6,394 nucleotides of DNA from Rhizobacter sp. (GTDB lineage: Bacteria > Pseudomonadota > Gammaproteobacteria > Burkholderiales > Burkholderiaceae_C), in contig JACMKJ010000428.1 of the NCBI GenBank assembly GCA_014380155.1, forward strand, positions 1 through 6,394, given 5' to 3'. The notes below the pieces were generated by a model. That model searched no databases, was not told the DNA's origin, and saw nothing but the letters and a program-made list of their open reading frames with translations. Both the position numbers and the translations under genes were made by a program. Below, piece by piece: positions 1-6,394 of the stretch (position 1 is its first letter; each line of letters opens with the position of its first letter).

Positions 1-1187
<1,187 letters not shown>

Positions 1188-1191
<4 letters not shown>

Positions 1192-2678
1192 AGTACATCA
1201 GCACCCGCGGCGACAAGACGCCCCGCGGCTTCTCCGACATCCTGCTCGAAGGCCTGGCCCCCGATGGCGGCCTGTACCTGCCCACCCACTACCCGATGGT
1301 GCCGCGCGCCACCCTGGCGCAGTGGAGCAAGTTGTCGTATGCCGACCTGGCCTTCGAGGTGCTGTCGCTCTTCATTGACGACATTCCCGCGAATGACCTC
1401 TACGAAATCGTCCACCGTACTTACACGCCCGCTGTCTTCGGCACGCCCGAAATCGCGCCGTTGAAGACGCTGCAACCCGGCCTCTACCTCGAAGCCCTGT
1501 CCAACGGCCCCACGCTGGCCTTCAAGGACATGGCCATGCAGCTGCTCGGTAACCTGTTCGAATACGAACTGGCCCGCCGTGGCGAGACGCTCAACATCCT
1601 GGGTGCCACCTCGGGCGACACCGGCAGCGCCGCCGAGTACGCGATGCGCGGCAAGAGGGGTGTCAACGTTTTCATGCTGTCGCCCAAGGGCCGCATGAGC
1701 GCCTTCCAGCAGGCGCAGATGTTCAGCCTACAAGACGCCAACATCCACAACATCGCAATCGTTGGTGTTTTCGACGACTGCCAAGACATCGTCAAGGCGG
1801 TGTCCAACGATCTCGAGTTCAAACGCCGCCACAAGATCGGCACCGTCAACTCCATCAACTGGGCGCGCCTCTTGGCCCAGGTGGTGTATTACTTCGCCGG
1901 CTACTTCCAGGCGACTTCGCCCGACGCCCCCGGGCGCGCCGGCATGGAATCGCGCCGCATGGGCCTGGACTCGCGGCTGATGGGCCTGGACGGCGACAAG
2001 TCGCAGCTCGACGAGCGGGTGAGCTTCGCGGTGCCCTCGGGCAACTTCGGCAACATTTGCGCCGGCCACGTGGCGCGCATGATGGGCTTGCCGATCAAGC
2101 GCCTGGTGCTGGCCACCAACGAAAACCGCGTCCTCGACGAGTTCTTTCGCACCGGCATCTACCGCCCGCGGGCGAGCGCCGAAACCTTCGAAACCTCCAG
2201 CCCGTCGATGGACATTTCCAAGGCGAGCAACTTCGAACGCTTCGTGTTCGACCTGCTCGGCCGCGACGGCGATCGCACGCGCGAGATGTTCAAGGCGCAG
2301 CTGGAAAAGCAAGGCTTCTTCCAGCTCAGCCCGGCCGAGTTCGCACGCATCTCGGTCTATGGTTTCCAGTCGGGCCACAGCACCCACGCCGACCGCCTGG
2401 CCACCATTCGGAGAACCTGGGAGGCCAATGGCTTGATGATCGACACGCACACCGCCGACGGCCTGAAGGTCGCGCGCGAGCACCTGGAGCCCAGCGTGCC
2501 GATGATCGTGCTCGAGACGGCCTTACCGGCCAAGTTTGCCGAGACCATCGTGGAAGCCCTGGGCCGTGAGCCCGATCGCCCTGCCGCGCTGCGAGGCATC
2601 GAAGCCTTGCCCAAGCGTTTCAAGGTGATGACGGCCGACGCGGCGGCGGTGAAGAGCTACATCACCGAGCACATGTGA
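1188..2678 (+). CDS. thrC: Threonine synthase (PLP-dependent)
   Basis: The enzyme converts O-phospho-L-homoserine and water to L-threonine and phosphate, the last step of threonine synthesis. The 496-residue protein starts with MKYISTRG, the typical threonine synthase N-terminus. Because this begins exactly at TTG 1188, that codon is the start; the next methionine is residue 37. Seen motifs: SNGPTLAFKDMAMQ at 105-118, with K113 as the expected PLP Schiff-base lysine; GATSGDTGSAAEYA at 139-152; and SGNFGN at 284-289, the phosphate-binding type loop. The length fits the longer class of the family (about 470-515) rather than the roughly 430-residue E. coli type. An extra segment at about 244-276 carries a short internal repeat (MGLDSRL/MGLDGDK). 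The start overlaps the hom stop as TTGA, implying translational coupling. The thrB kinase that makes its substrate is not in the window. Confidence 0.97.
1959..1991 (+). repeat. In-frame short direct repeat within thrC
   Basis: The 12-mer ATGGGCCTGGAC occurs at 1959-1970 and again at 1980-1991, an offset of 21 bases (7 codons). This gives MGLDSRL followed by MGLDGDK in the protein, with a weaker upstream relative (GMESRR). It lies in a loop between the conserved YYFAGYFQAT stretch and the SGNFGN stretch, consistent with a small in-frame duplication in a tolerant loop. Confidence 0.7.
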
Positions 2679-3220
2679 GCATGAAGGTCATCGGCTTCAG
2701 TGGCTACTCCGGCTCGGGCAAGACGACGCTGATCGAGCCCTTGATCGGCTGTCTGAAGGCCGCGGGTCAGCGGGTCTCGGTGATCAAGCATGCGCACCAT
2801 GCCTTCGACATCGACCACGAAGGCAAGGACTCGTGGCGCCACCGGCGAGCCGGGGCTTTCGAGGTGGTGGTGGCCTCGAACAAGCGCCTGGCCAAGATCC
2901 GTGAGTACGAGGTGCAGGCCGACCCCACGGTGCACCAGCTGCTGGCCGAGCTGTCGGATTGCGACTGGGCGCTGGTCGAGGGCTTCAGGCATGCCGACCT
3001 GCTGCGCATCGAAGTCTGGCGCGCCGAGACCGGCGAGGCTGCGCACTACCCGCATGACCCCTTCATCGTCGCGGTCGCTACCGACGAGCCGCAGAATTTG
3101 CCCGTGCCCACCGGCCTGCCGGTCTTGAGCCTGAGCGACGTGCAGTCGGTGGCCGACTTCCTGATGGCCAACCCGAGCCGCTATGAATACTCCTCGCCCT
3201 TCGACGCTGCTGACGCTTGA
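2675..3220 (+). CDS. mobB: Molybdopterin-guanine dinucleotide biosynthesis adaptor protein MobB
   Basis: MobB is a small cytoplasmic P-loop GTPase that assists MobA in forming molybdopterin guanine dinucleotide. The 181 residues match the usual family length of about 165-180. The Walker A motif GYSGSGKTT is at 10-18. The conserved segment FDIDHEGKDSWRHRRAGA is at 44-61, and WALVEGFRH at 98-106 is the Walker B/VEGF-type signature of the family. The likely start is GTG 2675, which overlaps the thrC stop as GTGA and has a weak GAG 5 bases upstream. ATG 2681, two codons later, is equally possible and changes nothing functionally. The 3' end runs 38 bases into moeA; the overlapping residues (169-181) lie beyond the conserved core. 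No mobA is present here, so the nucleotidyltransferase partner must be encoded elsewhere. Confidence 0.94.
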   Translation: MSMKVIGFSGYSGSGKTTLIEPLIGCLKAAGQRVSVIKHAHHAFDIDHEGKDSWRHRRAGAFEVVVASNKRLAKIREYEVQADPTVHQLLAELSDCDWALVEGFRHADLLRIEVWRAETGEAAHYPHDPFIVAVATDEPQNLPVPTGLPVLSLSDVQSVADFLMANPSRYEYSSPFDAADA

Positions 3221-4427
3221 CGAGGCCCTGGCCCGCCTGCTTGGCGCCGTGCAACCCCTGACCGCCAGCGAGACCGTGTCGACCTTCGACGCGCTGGGTC
3301 GCGTGTTGGCGAGCGAGGTGCGCTCGCTGGTCGACGTGCCGTCAGCCGACAACAGCGCGATGGACGGTTATGCGATGCGCGCCAGTGACGTCCCGGCAAC
3401 CGGCACGCTGTTGCCTGTGAGCCAGCGCATTCCCGCCGGTGTGGTGGGCGCCGCTTTGAAGCCGGGCACCGCTGCCCGCATCTTCACCGGCGCTTTGCTG
3501 CCCGAAGGCGCCGATGCGGTGGTGATGCAGGAACAATGTGAGGCGCTCGATGGCGCGGTGCGTGTCAACACCGTGCCGGCCACGGGCCAGTCGGTGCGTC
3601 GCCGGGGCGAAGACCTGTCGCACGATGCCATTGCGTTGCCACGCGGCACCCGCCTCACGCCGCAGGCGTTGGGCCTGGCGGCAACGGCTGGCGCCGCCAC
3701 CCTCACGGTGACCCGCCGTCCACGGGTAGCGCTGTTCTCCACCGGCGACGAGTTGGCCATGCCCGGCGAGCCGCTGAAGCCGGGCGCCATCTACAACTCC
3801 AATCGCTTCACGCTGCGCGCGCTGATCCTGTCGCTGGGTTGTGAATGCACCGACCTCGGCATCGTGCCCGACCAGCTCGACGCCACGCGCGCTGCCTTGC
3901 GCACGGCAGCGCAGGGCCATGACGTGATCGTCACCAGCGGCGGTGTGTCGGTGGGTGAAGAAGACCACCTCAAGCCGGCTGTGCAGGCCGAGGGAGAGCT
4001 CAACCTGTGGCAGATCGCCATCAAGCCCGGCAAGCCGCTGGCCTTTGGCAGCGTGCGGCGTGCCAAAGGCGATGCCATGGAAGAGAAGGCCTGGTTCGTC
4101 GGCCTGCCCGGCAACCCGGTGTCGAGCTTCATCACGTTCTTGCTGGCGGTGCGGCCCTTGTTGCTGCACCTGCAGGGCGCGTCGGTCTTGCAGCCGGTGG
4201 GCATGCCGATGCGGGCTGATTTCGACTGGCCCCGCGCCGACAAACGCCGCGAGTTCCTGCGCGTTCGGCGCAACGAGCAAGGCGGCCTGGACCTCTTCAC
4301 CAACCAGGGTTCTGGTGTGCTGACCTCCACCGTGTGGGCCGATGGTGTGGTCGACAACCCGCCGGAGACCCCCATCCGCGCCGGCGACAGCGTGCGGTTC
4401 ATTGCCTTGGCGGAGTGGGTGGCATGA
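3183..4427 (+). CDS. moeA: Molybdopterin molybdenumtransferase MoeA
   Basis: MoeA inserts molybdate into adenylylated molybdopterin to give active Moco in the cytoplasm. The 414 residues match the E. coli protein (about 411). Visible landmarks in order: N-terminal domain with DNSAMDGYAMR at 56-66; TGALLPEGADAVVMQE at 102-117; RRRGEDL at 139-145; the MoCF/MogA-like binding domain with ALFSTGDEL at 183-191, IYNSNRFTL at 203-211, TSGGVSVGEEDH at 251-262, KPGKPLAFG at 281-289 and GLPGNPVSS at 307-315; and a C-terminal beta domain from about 335. The signature acidic residues (TGDE, GEED) are intact, so it should be active. The start ATG 3183 lies inside mobB. No other start codon is visible before the conserved LLTLDEALARLL stretch, and the only SD-like element is a weak GAG 5 bases upstream, so translation is probably coupled to mobB. 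Some genomes carry several moeA copies; that cannot be judged here. Confidence 0.97.
   Translation: MNTPRPSTLLTLDEALARLLGAVQPLTASETVSTFDALGRVLASEVRSLVDVPSADNSAMDGYAMRASDVPATGTLLPVSQRIPAGVVGAALKPGTAARIFTGALLPEGADAVVMQEQCEALDGAVRVNTVPATGQSVRRRGEDLSHDAIALPRGTRLTPQALGLAATAGAATLTVTRRPRVALFSTGDELAMPGEPLKPGAIYNSNRFTLRALILSLGCECTDLGIVPDQLDATRAALRTAAQGHDVIVTSGGVSVGEEDHLKPAVQAEGELNLWQIAIKPGKPLAFGSVRRAKGDAMEEKAWFVGLPGNPVSSFITFLLAVRPLLLHLQGASVLQPVGMPMRADFDWPRADKRREFLRVRRNEQGGLDLFTNQGSGVLTSTVWADGVVDNPPETPIRAGDSVRFIALAEWVA
4412..4415 (+). promoter_or_regulatory. Shine-Dalgarno site for moaD
   Basis: GGAG in the last codons of moeA lies 8 bases before ATG 4424. It supports the ATGA-overlap start and the conserved beta-strand start MKIQLRYFA. 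Confidence 0.6.
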
Positions 4428-4675
4428 AGATCCAGCTGCGTTACTTCGCTTCGCTGCGTGAGGCCCTGGGCACGGGCGAAACCATCGAGGCCATCGAAGG
4501 CAGCACCGTGGGCCAACTGCGCGACACCTTGATCGCGCGCGGCGCCCCGCATGCCCAGGCTTTGGCGCGTGGCCGCGCGGTTCGCACGGCGCTCGACCAG
4601 GTGCTGTGCAACGAAAGTGTCGTCTTGCACGACGGCGCCGAACTGGCGTTCTTCCCGCCCGTCACAGGCGGTTGA
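4424..4675 (+). CDS. moaD: Molybdopterin synthase sulfur carrier subunit MoaD
   Basis: MoaD is a ubiquitin-fold protein whose C-terminal glycine is adenylylated by MoeB and converted to a thiocarboxylate. It then donates sulfur to precursor Z (cPMP) in complex with MoaE. The protein has 83 residues, the usual size. It starts MKIQLRYFASLREALG, a typical MoaD/ThiS beta-strand and helix opening, and ends in FFPPVTGG. The terminal Gly-Gly (82-83), which is essential for the chemistry, is intact. The start overlaps the moeA stop as ATGA and is preceded by GGAG. No moaE follows, although moaE commonly comes directly after moaD in this gene arrangement; the synthase partner must lie elsewhere in the genome. 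Confidence 0.95.
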   Translation: MKIQLRYFASLREALGTGETIEAIEGSTVGQLRDTLIARGAPHAQALARGRAVRTALDQVLCNESVVLHDGAELAFFPPVTGG

Positions 4676-4838
4676 GGGCCTCGGGCAAGGCGCCTGCACA
4701 TGAGATCTGCGCAATGAAATTGACGAGGCGGAGCAGTCCAACTGCCCTCGAACCTCTTAGGACGAGTTGCCGCCTTAAAGCCCCGCGTTTTTGATACGCG
4801 CATACTGGCTCGAAACCCCCTCGCTGCGAGATTTGCTC
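4676..4838 (+). other. Spacer between moaD and the kinase gene; promoter for the kinase expected here
   Basis: These 163 bases hold no recognisable gene. A 26-codon reading frame at 4714-4794 shows no family features. No stable hairpin with a T-run is visible after moaD. The stretch from about 4770 to 4806 is the most AT-rich part (TTAAAG, GTTTTTGATAC, CATACT) and could hold promoter elements, but I cannot define a convincing -35/-10 pair. A small inverted repeat CTCG-CTG-CGAG at 4820-4830 contains the GAG that would serve as the weak ribosome-binding site for ATG 4839. Confidence 0.4.
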
Positions 4839-5966
4839 ATGTACCAGTTCCTTGCAAACAACCGACAGGAGCTCATCGAGCGCTGTCGCGCCAAGGTTGC
4901 GCTGCGGGAGAAGCGTGGCGCATCCCGTGAACAGCTTGAGAACGGAGTACCGCTTTTTCTGGATCAGCTCACCCGAACTTTGCACGCTGAGGAAGAAGGG
5001 AAAGTTGGAGTCAGCTTGCGCATCTCGGGCCCGACCGGAGGTGACGCGCATGCGCTGTCTGAAATAGGAACGAGCGCTGCCGCGCACGGCAGGGTGCTCC
5101 TCGGGCTTGGTTTTACCGTCGATCAGGTCGTTCATGACTACGGCGACCTCTGCCAAGCGATCACAGATCTCGCCGTAGAGCGAGACGCACCGTTTTCCGT
5201 CGACGAGTTCCGCACGCTGAATCGCTGCCTGGACAACGCCATCGCGGACGCAGTGACCGAGTTCGCCAAGCAGCGCGACATCGACATTGCTGGCGAGCAT
5301 GCCGCGGCCGAAACGCAGCGTCTGGGTTTCCTGGTGCACGAATTGCGGAATCATCTTTCGGCGGCATTGATGGCGTTCCGGGCACTTGAGACCGGAACGC
5401 TTGCCGTCGGTGGCTCGACCGGTGGTGTCGTCAAGCGGGCGCTGGCCGCGATGAGGGCGTTGGTCGATCAATCGATCGCGACTGTTCGCCCTGCAGGCGG
5501 TGAGCCCGCGCTCGAAACCTTCTCTGTCGCGGCCTTCATCGCCGACGCGAAGATCTCCGCGCTGCTCTACGCCGCGACCCGCCAATGCACACTGCACGTG
5601 GCTGCGGTCGACCCTCTGTTGTCCATCACCGGCAATCGCATGCTGCTGGCAGCGGCGCTGACAAACCTGCTGCAAAACGCCTTCAAGTACACCCACCCTC
5701 ACAGCCTGGTGACACTCAGTGTCAAGGAACAGGGTGACCGCATATTGATTGCCGTACAGGATCACTGTGGGGGTCTTCCACCGGGAGCAGCGGCGGCCAT
5801 GTTCAAGCCGTTTGCGCAAGTGAGCAGCGACCGGAGCGGCCTGGGCCTCGGTCTGTCCATCGCGCTCAGGAGCGTGGAGGAAGACGGTGGCAAGCTGACG
5901 GTTCAAGATTTGCCAGGGACGGGCTGCATCTTCTCAATCGATCTCCCGCGCGCGCCGCTGGGCTGA
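4839..5966 (+). CDS. Sensor histidine kinase with N-terminal RsbRD-type domain
   Basis: This is probably a cytoplasmic sensor kinase that autophosphorylates on histidine and passes phosphate to an unknown response regulator. From ATG 4839 it has 375 residues. Residues about 8-143 resemble the RsbRD N-terminal (RsbR/RsbU-like) domain, opening with NNRQELIERCRAKVA and containing GFTVDQVVHDYGDLC at 91-105. The dimerisation/phosphoacceptor region has FLVHELRNHL at 164-173, with H167 the expected phospho-histidine. The ATPase domain shows the N box NLLQNAFKYT at 276-285 (N280 the Mg-ATP residue), a G1-like box DHCGGLPP at 308-315, the F box FKPF at 322-325 and the G2 box GLGLGLS at 334-340. No membrane segment or signal peptide is seen. 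An in-frame TTG at 4791 would add 16 residues unlike the family N-terminus, so ATG is preferred. No response regulator is adjacent, so this is an orphan kinase. Codon choice looks somewhat less GC-extreme than in the upstream operon. Confidence 0.9.
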   Translation: MYQFLANNRQELIERCRAKVALREKRGASREQLENGVPLFLDQLTRTLHAEEEGKVGVSLRISGPTGGDAHALSEIGTSAAAHGRVLLGLGFTVDQVVHDYGDLCQAITDLAVERDAPFSVDEFRTLNRCLDNAIADAVTEFAKQRDIDIAGEHAAAETQRLGFLVHELRNHLSAALMAFRALETGTLAVGGSTGGVVKRALAAMRALVDQSIATVRPAGGEPALETFSVAAFIADAKISALLYAATRQCTLHVAAVDPLLSITGNRMLLAAALTNLLQNAFKYTHPHSLVTLSVKEQGDRILIAVQDHCGGLPPGAAAAMFKPFAQVSSDRSGLGLGLSIALRSVEEDGGKLTVQDLPGTGCIFSIDLPRAPLG

Positions 5967-5983
5967 TCCCATCTCGCAGATCG

Positions 5984-6009
5984 CAAGGCGCGCCTTTCGG
6001 CGCGCCTTG
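5984..6009. terminator. Perfect 11-bp hairpin between convergent genes, probable bidirectional terminator
   Basis: CAAGGCGCGCC (5984-5994), loop TTTC (5995-5998), then GGCGCGCCTTG (5999-6009) form an uninterrupted 11-bp stem. On the minus strand the loop reads GAAA, a GNRA-type tetraloop. The hairpin starts 17 bases after the kinase stop and ends 4 bases beyond the stop of the minus-strand lipoprotein gene, the expected place for a shared terminator. Neither side has a clear T-run, so it is not a textbook intrinsic terminator. It may instead act as an RNA 3'-end stabiliser. Confidence 0.65.
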
Positions 6010-6013
6010 GTTG

Positions 6014-6247
6014 CTAGGTGGTCTCGTCGGCCGGAACGGCGAAGCTGTCCGGAATGCTCAAGGGCTCGGAAGTTTCGTCACTTTCGCCCAGGCTCTGCAA
6101 GAAGCTGACGAAAGCACCCACGCTGACACCTGCACTCTCTGGCACGGCTGTGCTGGCGGGGGTGGTGCTGTCGTTGCTCGAACAAGCTCCCAGACTCAGA
6201 ACGGCGAACCCGATTGCGGTGGCCAGGTACTTTGAAGTGGTCTTCAT
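6014..6247 (-). CDS. Small predicted lipoprotein of unknown function
   Basis: A 77-residue protein with a clear lipoprotein signal: positive n-region (K2, K6), hydrophobic stretch about 8-19, and lipobox LGAC at 19-22 with C22 as the lipidated cysteine. Serines follow the cysteine, with no aspartate at +2, so Lol sorting to the outer membrane is expected. The mature part of about 56 residues has a low-complexity Ser/Thr/Pro linker (23-40), then a short amphipathic-looking segment VGAFVSFLQSLGESDETSEP (43-62) and an acidic tail (IPDSFAVPADETT). I recall no characterised function. ATG at 6247-6245 is preceded by a modest TGAG 6 bases upstream, which overlaps the stop of the upstream gene. With only 7 bases between the genes it is likely co-transcribed with the DUF4331-like gene. 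The gene ends next to the convergent hairpin. Confidence 0.82.
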   Translation of the reverse strand: MKTTSKYLATAIGFAVLSLGACSSNDSTTPASTAVPESAGVSVGAFVSFLQSLGESDETSEPLSIPDSFAVPADETT

Positions 6248-6254
6248 GTGAATC

Positions 6255-6394
6255 TCACGGGTAGACCGTGCCGGTGGCGGCGGTCGGGTTCAGGTTGCCA
6301 GGCAACGGAGTTGTCATGTACGGGAAGGTGACGCCATAGTTGGCGGCCGTCTTGCGCACGCCATCGGTCAGCGCCAGGCCGCCTGCTGGGGCAG
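6255..6394 (-). CDS. C-terminal end of a probable DUF4331 family protein, cut by the window edge
   Basis: Reading the minus strand from the right edge gives 45 codons and a TGA (6257-6255) without interruption. The peptide begins APAGGLALTDGV, continues through NYGVTFPYMTTPLPGNLNP and ends GTVYP. The LTDGV...FPYMTTPLPG pattern resembles the C-terminal end of DUF4331 proteins, which are predicted exported proteins of unknown function; this is recalled family knowledge, not a search result. The 5' part lies outside the window. The stop is 7 bases from the lipoprotein ATG, so the two genes are probably one operon. That the frame is coding is fairly secure (open, high-GC codon pattern, tight spacing). 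The family name is tentative. Confidence 0.6.
   Translation of the reverse strand, partial: APAGGLALTDGVRKTAANYGVTFPYMTTPLPGNLNPTAATGTVYP

Noticed and set aside
1728..2483. 251-codon minus-strand frame opposite thrC
   Set aside because: Composition is typical of an antisense shadow, while thrC is fully conserved on the plus strand.
3342..4280. 312-codon minus-strand frame opposite moeA
   Set aside because: Rich in His, Arg, Gln and Ala with no domain pattern, typical of an antisense shadow; the moeA motifs on the plus strand are complete.
4714..4794. 26-codon frame (starts MKLTRRSSPTA) in the spacer after moaD
   Set aside because: No clear ribosome-binding site, no family features and basic low-complexity content; too little evidence for a gene or leader peptide.
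4767..4796. Possible promoter TTGCCG with 18-base spacing to TTGATA
   Set aside because: The -10 match is poor (2 of 6), so it cannot be called a promoter from sequence alone.
4784..4800. CGCG-TTTTTGATA-CGCG as a terminator for the upstream operon
   Set aside because: The stem is only 4 bp, and the T-run lies inside the loop rather than after the stem.
4791..4838. Upstream TTG start for the kinase
   Set aside because: It would add 16 residues (IRAYWLETPSLRDLL...) unlike the family N-terminus; ATG 4839 gives the expected MYQFLANNRQEL opening.
4662..5906. Long open frame of 414 codons on the minus strand, antisense to the kinase
   Set aside because: It mirrors the kinase gene in high-GC DNA. 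The translation has no recognisable domains, and the plus-strand frame carries complete kinase motifs.
6018..6251. 77-codon plus-strand frame opposite the lipoprotein gene
   Set aside because: The minus-strand product has a proper lipoprotein signal, a suitable start and tight spacing to its upstream gene; the plus-strand product shows no features and would run against the convergent layout.

Overview
The window is high-GC, densely packed bacterial DNA. Gene content, order and codon bias suggest a betaproteobacterium of the Burkholderiales, perhaps the Rubrivivax/Leptothrix/Rhizobacter group. That placement is an inference from family resemblance; no search was run.

Positions 1-4675 (+ strand) look like one polycistronic unit: hom (5' end cut off by the window edge), thrC, mobB, moeA, moaD. 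Every junction overlaps: TTGA at hom/thrC, GTGA at thrC/mobB, 38 bases at mobB/moeA, ATGA at moeA/moaD. The first two genes carry out steps of threonine synthesis: aspartate semialdehyde to homoserine, then phosphohomoserine to threonine. The kinase ThrB that links them is not in the window. The last three genes serve molybdenum cofactor (Moco) synthesis: MoaD carries the sulfur for molybdopterin, MoeA inserts molybdate, and MobB is an accessory GTPase for the guanine dinucleotide form. No moaE, the partner of moaD, follows.

Positions 4676-4838 are a 163-base spacer without a convincing gene. Positions 4839-5966 (+) encode a soluble sensor histidine kinase with an RsbRD-type N-terminal domain and a HisKA/HATPase core, with no response regulator next to it. 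A perfect 11-bp hairpin at 5984-6009 lies between this gene and the convergent genes that follow, and probably ends transcription from both sides.

Positions 6014-6394 (- strand) hold a 77-residue predicted lipoprotein and, 7 bases upstream of it, the last 45 codons of a gene that enters from the right edge. Its tail resembles the C-terminus of DUF4331 proteins. These two genes probably form an envelope-related operon.

Most of the window is well-understood metabolism. I found no convincing new defence or mobile system. The points most worth a second look are the small lipoprotein/DUF4331-like pair, the orphan RsbRD-type kinase where moaE might be expected, and a short in-frame repeat inside thrC.
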